From Scatosoma sp045127595 (GTDB lineage: Bacteria > Bacillota > Clostridia > Christensenellales > Borkfalkiaceae), in the NCBI GenBank assembly GCA_045127595.1, contig JBGVQS010000003.1, forward strand, positions 1 through 15,395: DNA of 15,395 nt, written 5' to 3'. The position numbers were made by a program, and so were the translations under genes. Below are positions 6,272-14,445 of this stretch, piece by piece. How positions within the stretch are numbered: position 1 is the first letter of the stretch; each line of letters begins with the position of its first letter. The notes beneath the pieces are model-generated. The model searched no databases. It saw only the letters and a list, made by a program, of their open reading frames with translations, and was not told the DNA's origin.

Positions 6272-7243
6272 GTGCATTTTTTCACTCCAAAAACCAAGCG
6301 GCGGGCAAAACCCCGCCGCTCTTTTATTGCAAAGAAGAAAAAAAGGCTGCTTCGCTTGCATCCGCTCTTTCTTGCCGTTGGCGTATGGTATGCCTTTAAA
6401 GGGGAGCTTTTTCTCTTTCTTTTAAGCGCGCTCGTTGCCGTGCAGCACGAATGTGCCCATGCGTTTGCCGCGGCAAAACTTGGGTATAAGCTCAATCGGA
6501 TCATTTTGATGCCCTTCGGCGCGGTAATTGACGGAGATTTACGCGGTATTTCCTTTCGCGACGAAATCACCGTGGCTTTGTGGGGACCACTTTGCAATCT
6601 TTTTACCGCACTGTTTTTCGTGGCGCTTTGGTGGCTGTATCCAACTTCCTATGCCTTTACCGATACCGCCTGTCAATCCTCTTTGTCGATTGCACTCATC
6701 AATTTTTTACCTGCTTACCCCCTGGACGGGGGGAGAATTCTACGTTGCGCGCTCGCACGGCTTTTCGCTTCCTCTATGCCCGATTTAACGAAAGCGGAAC
6801 AAAGAGCAATAAGGGTTTGCCGCGCCCTTTCCTTTCTTTTCGCCTTTTTGGCATTGTTTTTGTTTTTTCTTTTTTTATCGCAAGGACGGTTCAACGTTTC
6901 CCTTTTATTTTTCAGCGGCTTTTTATGTTTTGGCGCAATCGGGGGAAAATCTCGGAAAAGCTATTACGAAAAGCTCGACGTTTCCGTTACGGACGCCCTT
7001 TCGCGCGGCGTGGAAATCCGCCGCGTTGCCGTCTTGGAAAGCTGTTCCATCAAGGACGCACTGCAATTCGTTTCCCGCGGTTGTTATTTGGTGTTAGAAG
7101 TGTATAATAAGCAAGAAGAACGTCTTTTCGAGCTTACGCAAAACGAACTGAACGGCTTACTTTTACTCTCCAAGAGCCCTTACGAACAAATTTCCAGACT
7201 GCAAAAAAGAAAAAACTCGCAAAAAAAAGAAGAAATTGCATAA
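6272..7243 (+). CDS. spoIVFB: SpoIVFB-like M50 intramembrane metalloprotease
   Basis: Site-2-protease family zinc protease expected to cut pro-sigma-K within the mother-cell/forespore membrane system. Four or more hydrophobic segments carry HECAH (residues 59-63, the HExxH zinc site with catalytic Glu60) and YPLDGGRI, whose Asp152 is the third ligand. The spacing is almost identical to Bacillus SpoIVFB. The C-terminal part (about 225-300) is CBS-like, as in SpoIVFB. I chose the GTG at 6272 because GGGGGTG lies 6 nt before it. An in-frame GTG at 6263 and an ATG at 6239 overlapping spoIVFA are alternatives, but the ATG has no good ribosome site. The N-terminus is strongly basic. It is co-transcribed with the SpoIVFA-like gene. 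The start is uncertain; the family is secure. Confidence 0.88.
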   Translation: MHFFTPKTKRRAKPRRSFIAKKKKRLLRLHPLFLAVGVWYAFKGELFLFLLSALVAVQHECAHAFAAAKLGYKLNRIILMPFGAVIDGDLRGISFRDEITVALWGPLCNLFTALFFVALWWLYPTSYAFTDTACQSSLSIALINFLPAYPLDGGRILRCALARLFASSMPDLTKAEQRAIRVCRALSFLFAFLALFLFFLFLSQGRFNVSLLFFSGFLCFGAIGGKSRKSYYEKLDVSVTDALSRGVEIRRVAVLESCSIKDALQFVSRGCYLVLEVYNKQEERLFELTQNELNGLLLLSKSPYEQISRLQKRKNSQKKEEIA

Positions 7244-7270
7244 TTTTAAAAGGGTATCCTAAAAAACCCC

Positions 7271-7299
7271 TTGCGTGGATTTCCTTTTTATGCTATAAT
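7271..7299 (+). promoter_or_regulatory. Extended -10 promoter of rng
   Basis: TTGCGT (7271-7276), 17-bp spacer, TATAAT (7294-7299) preceded by TGC, giving an extended -10. The predicted start near 7306 leaves a leader of about 60 nt. It gives rng vegetative expression independent of the sporulation genes before it. Confidence 0.82.
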
Positions 7300-7365
7300 A
7301 CATAAAGTATCTCTTTGGCGGCGCGGTCCCTATTACGTCGCAAACGAAACAAGGGAAGGCAATGC

Positions 7366-8883
7366 ATGAAAAAAGAAGCGAAAAAAGAATTATTTCTCGA
7401 CCGTTACTGTAAACGTCAGTTTGCCGTAATTGTCGAAAACGGAAAACTGACGGAATTTGCCATAGAAGAAGAACCCCGCACGGATATTGTGGGGAATATC
7501 TACAAAGGCAAAGTAACCAACGTACTCCCCGGTATGAACGCCGCGTTTATCAACTGCGGTTTGTCGAAAAACTGTTATTTGTCCTTTGATGAATCGTACA
7601 CCGATTACAGTAAATACGACGGTACCATGTCCGCGTTGAATCCGTCCGACCCCCCTTTGCAGGTGGGCGACGAGATCATTGTGCAGGTTACGAAACCGCC
7701 CCGCGATAATAAGGGCGCAAAGGTGAGCACTCATCTTTCCTTTGTCGGCAGAAGAATTATTTATTTGCCGAACACCGCGTTTTTGGGTATTTCCCGAAAA
7801 ATAACGGACGAGGAAACGCGCGAAACCTTTTTAAAATTAGCGGAAAAACTGCGTAGGAGCGAAGACGAAGGCTTCATTATTCGTACGCAAGCGCCGTTTG
7901 CTACCGCAAAACAAATCAAAACGGAAGCGCTGTACTTAAAAAAGCTGTACGAAGAAACCATGCAAGCTGCAAAAAACACCCCCGTGGGCACACTTCTTTA
8001 CGAGGATGAGGATTTACCTGTGCGCATGATCCGCGACAGCTTTGGGGAAGATATTTCCGCAATCCACGTAGGCGACGAAGCTTTATATAAGCGCATGTTG
8101 AAGCTCTTGCGGTTGCGCGGAGATTTTCCCGAACGCAAACTGATATTCCACAACGGAGAACGTTCCATGTTTTCCGAACACGGCTTATCCAAGCTTTTAT
8201 ACGACGCGGCTTCGCCGACCGTTCCTTTGGATAACGGCGCGTATATCGTTATCGACCATACGGAAGCCATGACGGTCATTGACGTGAACACGGGCAGCTT
8301 CGTGGGGGAAAACAGCTTAGAAGAAACGGTGTTTGCAGTCAACCTTGCCGCGGCAAAAGAAATTGCCACGCAAGTGCGGCTTCGTAATATCGGCGGCATT
8401 ATCGTCGTGGATTTTATCGATATGCAAAACGAAGAGCATAAGATTGCGGTTACGGAAGAATTAAAAGCTTGTCTTGCTTTGGACAAGGCAAAATGCAACG
8501 TTCTTCCCATGAGCGAGCTTTGCCTTACGCAATTTACGCGAAAGCGCGTAGGCTTAGACGTGCTTTCCTTTACGGTAAAGGGCTGTCCTTATTGCAAATC
8601 CAACGGACACGTGCACAACGACATTTTCGTTTTAACGAAGATCCGCTCGAAAATTCTCGACTGTTTTGCGAACGGATTTAAAGCGGCAATCGTCGAGATT
8701 AACGAAGGAATCATGCGTAAAATTTTAAACGAAGGCATCTTTTCCCACGAAGCGAAAAACCGTTGGAAGGACAAGCGTGTGTATTTCGTTCCGCATAGAA
8801 CTTTTAAAGAAGAATACTTTACCGTTCGCGGAGATAACGCCGACGTGCTCGATTTACCGAACAAAGCGCAGCTTTTATATTGA
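7366..8883 (+). CDS. rng: Ribonuclease E/G family endoribonuclease
   Basis: Endoribonuclease cutting single-stranded AU-rich RNA, involved in rRNA maturation and mRNA decay. From the ATG at 7366 (AAGGGAAGG 6 nt before it) the protein is 505 aa, about RNase G size, so it lacks the long degradosome tail of E. coli RNase E. An S1 domain lies near residues 38-125. The catalytic magnesium ligands are Asp306 (VIDVNTG) and Asp349 (VVDFIDM), 43 residues apart as in E. coli RNase E (303 and 346). The zinc-link cysteines appear as C407-P-Y-C410. Clostridia often carry rng next to spoIVFB, which supports both calls. A separate promoter precedes it. The stop codon lies in a short tandem repeat. Secure. 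Confidence 0.95.
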   Translation: MKKEAKKELFLDRYCKRQFAVIVENGKLTEFAIEEEPRTDIVGNIYKGKVTNVLPGMNAAFINCGLSKNCYLSFDESYTDYSKYDGTMSALNPSDPPLQVGDEIIVQVTKPPRDNKGAKVSTHLSFVGRRIIYLPNTAFLGISRKITDEETRETFLKLAEKLRRSEDEGFIIRTQAPFATAKQIKTEALYLKKLYEETMQAAKNTPVGTLLYEDEDLPVRMIRDSFGEDISAIHVGDEALYKRMLKLLRLRGDFPERKLIFHNGERSMFSEHGLSKLLYDAASPTVPLDNGAYIVIDHTEAMTVIDVNTGSFVGENSLEETVFAVNLAAAKEIATQVRLRNIGGIIVVDFIDMQNEEHKIAVTEELKACLALDKAKCNVLPMSELCLTQFTRKRVGLDVLSFTVKGCPYCKSNGHVHNDIFVLTKIRSKILDCFANGFKAAIVEINEGIMRKILNEGIFSHEAKNRWKDKRVYFVPHRTFKEEYFTVRGDNADVLDLPNKAQLLY

Positions 8884-8906
8884 TTTATATTGATTTTATA
8901 TTGATT
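8875..8906 (+). repeat. Short tandem repeat over the rng stop codon
   Basis: About three units of the 10-11 bp sequence TTTATATTGAT, overlapping or separated by single T's. The first unit contains the last codons and TGA stop of rng. Later units recreate a TGA, so slippage here would rarely alter the protein. The remaining 8907-9102 holds a weak stem (CCCAA/TTGGG near 8937-8956), then the promoter and leader of the next operon; no gene is seen. Confidence 0.7.
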
Positions 8907-8973
8907 TGTAAGGGAATAATAGGCAAGAAACCCACCCCCAATATTTTCTTCTTGGGAATTGTTGCGAAAACCC

Positions 8974-9002
8974 TTTACTTTATCATTTTTTTATGATATA
9001 AT
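8974..9002 (+). promoter_or_regulatory. Promoter of the wzz-cpsD pair with internal inverted repeat
   Basis: TTTACT (8974-8979), 17-bp spacer, TATAAT (8997-9002). Inside it TATCAT (8981-8986) and ATGATA (8993-8998) form an inverted repeat around six T's that overlaps the -10, a position suited to an operator. The predicted start is near 9009. Confidence 0.75.
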
Positions 9003-9048
9003 GAACGCGTTGAGATTTTTATAAATAAATTTATAAACGTCCAACGTT

Positions 9049-9071
9049 CAGCGTTTTTCTTGTAAACGCTG
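9049..9071 (+). promoter_or_regulatory. Leader hairpin before the wzz-like gene
   Basis: CAGCGTTT and AAACGCTG form a perfect 8-bp stem with a 7-nt loop in the leader of about 95 nt, ending 20 nt before the AGGAG site. No T run follows, so it is not a terminator. It could affect mRNA stability or bind a regulator. The upstream leader also holds TTTATAAA twice. Confidence 0.4.
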
Positions 9072-9102
9072 GAAATAGAAGAATAAACAAAGGAGATTTT
9101 TG

Positions 9103-10353
9103 ATGGAACAGAAAGTACAAGCGGAAGAAGGGCTTAGCTTATTTGACATTATTCGACTTCTTTTAAGCAAAATCAAAATCCTGATTCTCGTAGTTGCCAT
9201 CAGCGGTATCGCGGGCGGTTTGCTTGCGATTCGCCAAACGAAGGACATTAACTATTGGGGCACGAGCGTAGATTTCTACATAAACCCCTACAATGAAGAA
9301 TCTGACACGGACAGCGAAAGTCAGTACGCGCTCTACGGCGCATACGGCGTACACGTCATGGACGGTATGGTAAGACTTCTCCGTTCGGACAGCTTTGCCG
9401 AACAGCTTATGTTGGACGGGGCTACGCTTCCCGCATCCGCGGCTGACTGGACTGCTAACGAAACGGAAGCAGCGGCATTACAGGAAAAAATCGACGCCGC
9501 AAACGCTGCGTTGAAAACTTCTGCAGAAGCAACGACTGCACGTTTGGCTGCAACGGAAAACAACGAAAAAGCGTTGACGAAGCTCAACTATCAATGGACG
9601 GCGCTCTACGTAAACGGCGTTGTAAAACATGCGGCGTTTAACGAGATTGAATATCAAACTATTATTTCTTCTCTTTCCAATGTTGACGCCATAAAAACTT
9701 TGATAGAACTCTACAACACCGTTTATGATGAAACGAACGGCACGGAAGCTATAATGGAATTAGCAAAACTCCAAGCTACGGACGCGTCCAAAACCGCTCT
9801 TGAAGCAAAGAACGCGGCGCTTAACGCATGGCGACAAACGGCAAGCTATCGCAGCACGCTCGGCAGTTTCAAAGGCGCGATCTCCTATAAATATCTTGGG
9901 GAAAACGACATTGAAAACGCACAACAGCTTGCAAAGAGCTTCATCTACGTAAGCATTTCCGTTCTCGATAACGAAGCATTTGCAAATCTTTTGTTGGAAC
10001 GTATTAAGAAAGTAGTTCCCATGTACGTAGAACAATATATGCCCGTACCTGCAGGCTACGACGGCACGAATTGCCAAATCACGTCCACCGCTTCTTCGAT
10101 TCATTTGACCAACCCCGGTTACATGAGAAATCAAGCGATTAAGATGGGTATTTTGTTCGGTTTGGCTGCGGCGGTAATCGCATGCGTTATCATTATCGTT
10201 ATCGATAGATCGGATAAAAGATTGCGCGATCACGAAGTTATCACGAAAGCGTTCAACGTTCCTGTGCTCGGTGTAGTTCCCACGATTGATACCGACGCTA
10301 TCATCTCAAAGAAAGCAAAATTAAAAGAAGTTAATACGGAGGCGAAAAAATGA
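9103..10353 (+). CDS. Wzz/CapA-type polysaccharide chain-length protein
   Basis: Polysaccharide co-polymerase that, with its cytoplasmic kinase partner, controls length or export of a surface polysaccharide. From the ATG at 9103 (AGGAG 7 nt before it) it is 416 aa. The first membrane helix spans about residues 24-43. A long extracellular domain (about 50-345) is largely alanine-rich and helical with coiled-coil character. The second helix (about 348-366) is followed by DRSDKRLRDHEVITKAFNVPVLGVVPTID, the usual cytoplasmic tail of this family that contacts the kinase. The stop overlaps the kinase start as ATGA, so translation is coupled. The extracellular part is longer than in short CapA proteins. 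No polymerase, flippase or glycosyltransferase gene lies beside it. The family call is strong; which polysaccharide it serves is unknown. Confidence 0.85.
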   Translation: MEQKVQAEEGLSLFDIIRLLLSKIKILILVVAISGIAGGLLAIRQTKDINYWGTSVDFYINPYNEESDTDSESQYALYGAYGVHVMDGMVRLLRSDSFAEQLMLDGATLPASAADWTANETEAAALQEKIDAANAALKTSAEATTARLAATENNEKALTKLNYQWTALYVNGVVKHAAFNEIEYQTIISSLSNVDAIKTLIELYNTVYDETNGTEAIMELAKLQATDASKTALEAKNAALNAWRQTASYRSTLGSFKGAISYKYLGENDIENAQQLAKSFIYVSISVLDNEAFANLLLERIKKVVPMYVEQYMPVPAGYDGTNCQITSTASSIHLTNPGYMRNQAIKMGILFGLAAAVIACVIIIVIDRSDKRLRDHEVITKAFNVPVLGVVPTIDTDAIISKKAKLKEVNTEAKK

Positions 10354-11174
10354 AACTTTTCTCTAAATTTCAATCCCTCAAACAGGATAAACGCGCAAAA
10401 GCCGCTTCCGAAAAAAACAAACACGTCTCCCACAGATCGGAATATCTCTTGAACGAAGATACCCCGTTTGACGTTACGGAAGCATTCCGTAATTTGAAAG
10501 CGTCCCTTTCGGTATCCGTTCCCAAAAAGCAGGGCGGCGTTAGCATTATGCTCACTTCCGCATATCCCGAAGATGGCAAAACGACGGTTACGGTCAACCT
10601 TGCCTTGATGTTCGCACTTTCCAACGCAAAAGTCGTTCTCTTGGACGCGGATATCCGCAAAGGCAGAGTCGCGAAATATTTTGGACACAAATCCGCTCCT
10701 GGACTTTCCGATTACCTTTCGGGACAAGTTTCTTTGGAAGAAGTAACCCACAAATCAAAAGTCAACGAAAATCTTTCGTTTATTAGCTGCGGAACACACT
10801 CTCCCAGACCTTACGAATTGTTGGAAAGTGAAGAAATGAAGAATCTTTTGGAAGAATTGAAATCCAAATACGATTACGTCATTATCGATACTCCGCCCGT
10901 ACTTCTTCTTTCCGACGCGTTGGTGCTTGCGCCCATCACGGACGGAACGGCGCTTGTTTGCCGTCATCAGGTTTCTTATCTTAGCGATATTTCCCGTGCG
11001 CTCAACACGTTGAATTTCTCGAAAGCAAACGTGCTCGGCGTTATCGTAAACGACTATAAAAAGCTTACGAACGGCGGATATTTCAGCAATTATAAGAACT
11101 ATAAGTATTCTTATTACAAATACGAAACCGAGCCTGAAAAAGAAGACGACGCGCCTGCAAACGGCAACAAATAA
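10350..11174 (+). CDS. CpsD/CapB-type bacterial tyrosine kinase
   Basis: Cytoplasmic BY-kinase that autophosphorylates on a C-terminal tyrosine cluster and partners the preceding membrane protein. The 274-aa chain has the deviant Walker A SAYPEDGKTT (70-79), Walker A' VVLLDADIR (95-103) and Walker B YVIIDTPP (176-183). The C-terminal cluster has seven tyrosines between residues 244 and 258 (GGYFSNYKNYKYSYYKYE). Separate membrane and kinase proteins are the Bacillota arrangement. An EAFRNLKASL motif (44-53), seen in this family at the subunit interface, is present. GGAGGCG lies before the ATG that overlaps the previous stop. A strong terminator follows. No adjacent CpsB/PhpA-type tyrosine phosphatase is seen. 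Confidence 0.92.
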   Translation: MKLFSKFQSLKQDKRAKAASEKNKHVSHRSEYLLNEDTPFDVTEAFRNLKASLSVSVPKKQGGVSIMLTSAYPEDGKTTVTVNLALMFALSNAKVVLLDADIRKGRVAKYFGHKSAPGLSDYLSGQVSLEEVTHKSKVNENLSFISCGTHSPRPYELLESEEMKNLLEELKSKYDYVIIDTPPVLLLSDALVLAPITDGTALVCRHQVSYLSDISRALNTLNFSKANVLGVIVNDYKKLTNGGYFSNYKNYKYSYYKYETEPEKEDDAPANGNK

Positions 11175-11192
11175 TTTTATGAAAAAACAAAT

Positions 11193-11224
11193 AAGGGGTG
11201 GGATGTTCCCGCCCTTTGTTTTTT
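11193..11224 (+). terminator. Rho-independent terminator after the kinase gene
   Basis: AAGGGGTGGGA, loop TGT, TCCCGCCCTTT: an 11-bp stem with two G-U pairs, followed by GTTTTTT. It closes the two-gene operon and separates it from lon. Confidence 0.88.
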
Positions 11225-11227
11225 GTG

Positions 11228-11256
11228 TTTAAAACCGCGGTTTCGCGGGTAATAAT
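11228..11256 (+). promoter_or_regulatory. Possible lon promoter giving a leaderless mRNA
   Basis: TTTAAA (11228-11233), 17-bp spacer, AATAAT (11251-11256, five of six consensus). Seven bases after the -10 is 11263, the lon ATG itself. The spacer contains a small stem CCGCG-GTTT-CGCGG (11235-11248). The -35 is only four of six, so this is a hypothesis. Confidence 0.35.
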
Positions 11257-11262
11257 ATATAT

Positions 11263-13710
11263 ATGGAAAATTATACGAATCAAGAAACAATTTTATTAGA
11301 AAACAGCAAAACGCTCCCCGTCGTGCCTTTGCGCGGCAAAGTAGCGTTTCCATACGCCAACGTTTCCTTTGAAGTTGGCAGAGAAACCACACTCAAAGCC
11401 ATTGAAGCGTCCTCCTTGTACAATCGCGAAATACTGATTTGCACCCAAAAGGATACGGAAAAAACGAGCATTTCCCCCGAAGACCTTTACGAAATTGGCT
11501 GTGTTGCTAAAATCAAACAGGTAGCGCAACTCACAGGGGGTGCAATGCGAGTGCTTTGCGAGGGCTTATACCGTGCGCGGGCGCACTCCGTTCGCTTGGA
11601 AAAGGGAGCATTTTTTGCCGAAGCGGAAAAGCTTCCCACGAAAACAGGCGATCCTATCAGCGAAGAAGCCTATTTCCGCACCGCAAAGGAGCTTATGAAA
11701 GACGTGCTTTCCACCGACGGGAAAATCCCCAAAGAAACGTCCGCGCGGCTTGATAAATGCAAATCCGCCGACGAATACGCCGACGTTGCGGCTTCCGCAA
11801 TGCGTATCCGCTTGGAAATCAAGCAACAGCTTTTAAATCAAGTCGATTTAATCGAGCGGTTGAAGCTCTTTCAGCGTTGCTTGAACGACGAGCTGGAAAT
11901 TTCCCGTTTGGAAAAGAAGCTTGCCACGTCCGTCCGCCAAAGTATCGATAAAAATCAGCGGGATTATTTCCTGCGCGAACAGTTAAAAGCCATTCATACC
12001 GAGCTTGGCGACGATAACAAGGAAGAGGACGAGTACCGTGAAAAGGTGCTTGCAAAGGGTTTGCCCGAAGCTTTGGAAACCAAGTGTTTAAAGGAAATCG
12101 ACCGCATGCAAAAAATGCAGCCGTCTTCCCCGGAATACACCGTTTTAAGCGGTTATCTCGACCAAGTTTTATCCTTGCCGTGGACGCAAGAAACGGAAGA
12201 TACCAAAAAATTATCCGACTGCACGGCGGTGTTGGAAGCCGACCATTACGGACTTGAAAAAATCAAAGAACGCATCACGGAATATCTTGCGGTATTGAAA
12301 TTGACAAACGCTATGAAAGCGCCCATTCTTTGTTTTGTTGGCCCCCCGGGGGTAGGTAAAACGAGTATTGCGCAATCGATTGCCCGCGCTTTGGGTAGAA
12401 AATTTGTCCGTATGAGCTTGGGCGGCGTCAAGGACGAAGCGGAAATCCGCGGCCATAGACGAACCTATATCGGCGCAATGCCCGGCCGTATTTTATACGG
12501 CATGAAACAGGCAGGCTCGATCAATCCCGTATTCCTGCTCGACGAAATCGACAAAATCACGTCGGATATGCACGGCGATCCCGCAGGCGCGTTGTTGGAA
12601 GTGCTCGATCCCGAACAAAATTCTTCCTTCCGCGACCGTTATTTGGAATACCCCTACGACTTATCAAAGGTTATGTTCATCACGACGGCGAACACGCTCG
12701 ACACCATTCCCGCGCCCTTGCGCGACCGTATGGAAATCATTGAGCTTTCCAGCTATACCATGGAAGAAAAAACGGAAATTGCCCGTCGGTATCTCGTACC
12801 CAAGCAGCTCGTTGCAAACGGTCTTACCGACAACAACGCCTCGTTTACCGAAGACGGGATTCGTACCGCAATCGAAGGGTATACAAGGGAGTCGGGGGTG
12901 AGAACGCTCGAGCGCACAATCGGTTCGCTTTGCAGAAAAGTAGCCGTAAAATATGCCTCTAACAAGCGACTTCCACTCGTTACGATCGACTCGAAAAAGG
13001 TACTCAATTTACTCGGAACACCTAAATTTGTTATTGACGAAGACAAAGCGGCGTGCGAAGTCGGCGCGGTCAACGGTCTTGCTTGGACGTCCGTCGGCGG
13101 TACGACTTTGACGGTAGAAGCAACGACCATGCCCGGAAAGGGCGAGCTTAAATTAACGGGCAGCCTTGGCGACGTCATGAAGGAATCCGCTCTTGCGGCG
13201 TTGTCGTTTCTTCGCGCACACGCGGAAAAATACGGCATTGAAAAGGAAAAATTCACTTGCCTAGATTTACATGTACACGTTCCCGAAGGCGCAACCCCCA
13301 AAGACGGACCAAGCGCAGGTATCACGATTGCCACTGCGATCCTTTCCGCATTTACGGGCAGACAGGTACGCGGCGACGTTGCTATGACGGGAGAAATCAC
13401 GCTCCGCGGAAAAGTGCTTCCCATCGGCGGATTAAAGGAAAAATCGCTTGCGGCGCGGCGTATGGGGATTAAAACGGTGCTTTTCCCTGCGGGGAACGAG
13501 CGAGAGCTTGCCGATCTTCCCAAGGTTTTGAAGAAGGACGTGAAATTTGTTCCCGTGAAAACGGTGGACGAAGTATTCGCTTTGGTGTTGGAAAAGAGCC
13601 TTGATTCCTTACCGTCGGACAAGCCGACAAAGCGTCCGCGCACGAAAAAAGCCGCTCCGTTACCCGCCATTCCCGAAGTGGATAATCATAGAAACGGCGT
13701 TCGTTGCTAA
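11263..13710 (+). CDS. lon: ATP-dependent protease Lon
   Basis: Cytoplasmic AAA+ serine protease that degrades misfolded and regulatory proteins. At 815 aa it is full length. An N-terminal substrate-recognition domain begins near LPVVPLRGKVAFPYANVSFEVGR, and a helical region follows. The ATPase core has Walker A GPPGVGKT (360-367), Walker B VFLLDEID and an arginine-rich sensor region. The C-terminal protease domain has catalytic Ser684 in DGPSAGIT and Lys727 in GGLKEK, 43 residues apart as in E. coli. The last 30 residues form a basic tail (KPTKRPRTKK) beyond the usual end. The start is the only Met that keeps the N-terminal domain, but it lacks a Shine-Dalgarno sequence: only GGGT is seen 12 nt upstream. 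It is followed by engB 21 nt later, a common lon-engB pairing. Secure. Confidence 0.97.
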   Translation: MENYTNQETILLENSKTLPVVPLRGKVAFPYANVSFEVGRETTLKAIEASSLYNREILICTQKDTEKTSISPEDLYEIGCVAKIKQVAQLTGGAMRVLCEGLYRARAHSVRLEKGAFFAEAEKLPTKTGDPISEEAYFRTAKELMKDVLSTDGKIPKETSARLDKCKSADEYADVAASAMRIRLEIKQQLLNQVDLIERLKLFQRCLNDELEISRLEKKLATSVRQSIDKNQRDYFLREQLKAIHTELGDDNKEEDEYREKVLAKGLPEALETKCLKEIDRMQKMQPSSPEYTVLSGYLDQVLSLPWTQETEDTKKLSDCTAVLEADHYGLEKIKERITEYLAVLKLTNAMKAPILCFVGPPGVGKTSIAQSIARALGRKFVRMSLGGVKDEAEIRGHRRTYIGAMPGRILYGMKQAGSINPVFLLDEIDKITSDMHGDPAGALLEVLDPEQNSSFRDRYLEYPYDLSKVMFITTANTLDTIPAPLRDRMEIIELSSYTMEEKTEIARRYLVPKQLVANGLTDNNASFTEDGIRTAIEGYTRESGVRTLERTIGSLCRKVAVKYASNKRLPLVTIDSKKVLNLLGTPKFVIDEDKAACEVGAVNGLAWTSVGGTTLTVEATTMPGKGELKLTGSLGDVMKESALAALSFLRAHAEKYGIEKEKFTCLDLHVHVPEGATPKDGPSAGITIATAILSAFTGRQVRGDVAMTGEITLRGKVLPIGGLKEKSLAARRMGIKTVLFPAGNERELADLPKVLKKDVKFVPVKTVDEVFALVLEKSLDSLPSDKPTKRPRTKKAAPLPAIPEVDNHRNGVRC

Positions 13711-13731
13711 TAATCAACAAAAGGTATGCTT

Positions 13732-14445
13732 ATGAAAAAGAAAGACGGAACGCGTCCTTATTTATACGCGCAAAAGGAAAAAAAAGAAAGCGCGCCCCCT
13801 GCGGTGCTCATTAAAAACGCTGAATTTATCACGTCCGCAGCGCGCGCCGATCAATTCATTACGCCCGACAAACCGATGATCGCCGTTTGCGGGAAATCGA
13901 ACGTAGGAAAAAGCTCGTTCATCAATATGCTCGCAAACCGTAAAAAATTAGCGAAAACGAGCAGTGAACCCGGCCGTACCCGTTTGGTAAATTACTTCGA
14001 TTTCGGAGAATTTATCCTTGCCGATCTCCCCGGCTACGGCTTTGCTCGCGTTTCCAAGGGAGAAAAGGAAAAGTGGGCAAAAACGCTCGATTCTTTCTTT
14101 CAAGACAAAGAAAAAATCTCCCATGTGTTTATGCTGGCGGATTCTCGGCACGATCCCACGGAAGACGACGTACAAATGCTGGAATATTTAAATTTCCATA
14201 TTTTGCCTTTCACCGTAGTTTTAACGAAAGCAGATAAGCTTTCCCGCATGAAAATCAAGGAGCACGTTCGCGCGATTGCCGCCGACTTGTATTTAGGGGA
14301 GCAAAATCTTATTCCTACAAGCTCGGAAACGGGTTTTGGCAAAGACGAGGTATTAAAAAAGATCCGCTCCGTTATCGACGCGGCGTTGCTTATCAAGGAC
14401 GCAGAAGAAACGGAAGAAGCGCCCATCGAACAGTCAGAAACGTAA
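13732..14445 (+). CDS. engB: Ribosome-biogenesis GTPase EngB/YsxC
   Basis: Essential GTPase for late assembly of the large ribosomal subunit. Motifs in order: G1 GKSNVGKS (54-61), G2 region EPGRTRLVNYF (79-89), G3 DLPG (98-101), G4 TKAD (165-168), G5 TSS (196-198). I chose the ATG at 13732 over the one two codons earlier (13726) because AAAGG lies 7 nt before it. The protein is 237 aa, about 40 more than typical EngB, owing to a lysine-rich N-terminal extension and an acidic C-terminal tail (EETEEAPIEQSE). It is probably co-transcribed with lon. Its TAA stop overlaps the first bases of a dispersed DNA repeat (copy 3). Secure. Confidence 0.95.
   Translation: MKKKDGTRPYLYAQKEKKESAPPAVLIKNAEFITSAARADQFITPDKPMIAVCGKSNVGKSSFINMLANRKKLAKTSSEPGRTRLVNYFDFGEFILADLPGYGFARVSKGEKEKWAKTLDSFFQDKEKISHVFMLADSRHDPTEDDVQMLEYLNFHILPFTVVLTKADKLSRMKIKEHVRAIAADLYLGEQNLIPTSSETGFGKDEVLKKIRSVIDAALLIKDAEETEEAPIEQSET

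Noticed and set aside
7315..7365. An upstream in-frame extension of rng from a TTG
   Set aside because: It begins just after the predicted transcription start without a ribosome site. The ATG at 7366 follows AAGGGAAGG and matches the family's N-terminus.
10045..10062. A possible inverted fourth copy of the dispersed repeat (CGTACCTGC)
   Set aside because: Only nine bases match the complement, with no flanking similarity, which is expected by chance in this length.
12753..13670. A 305-codon minus-strand open frame inside lon
   Set aside because: It lies wholly opposite the Lon ATPase and protease domains, with a serine-rich low-information translation and no promoter or ribosome site.
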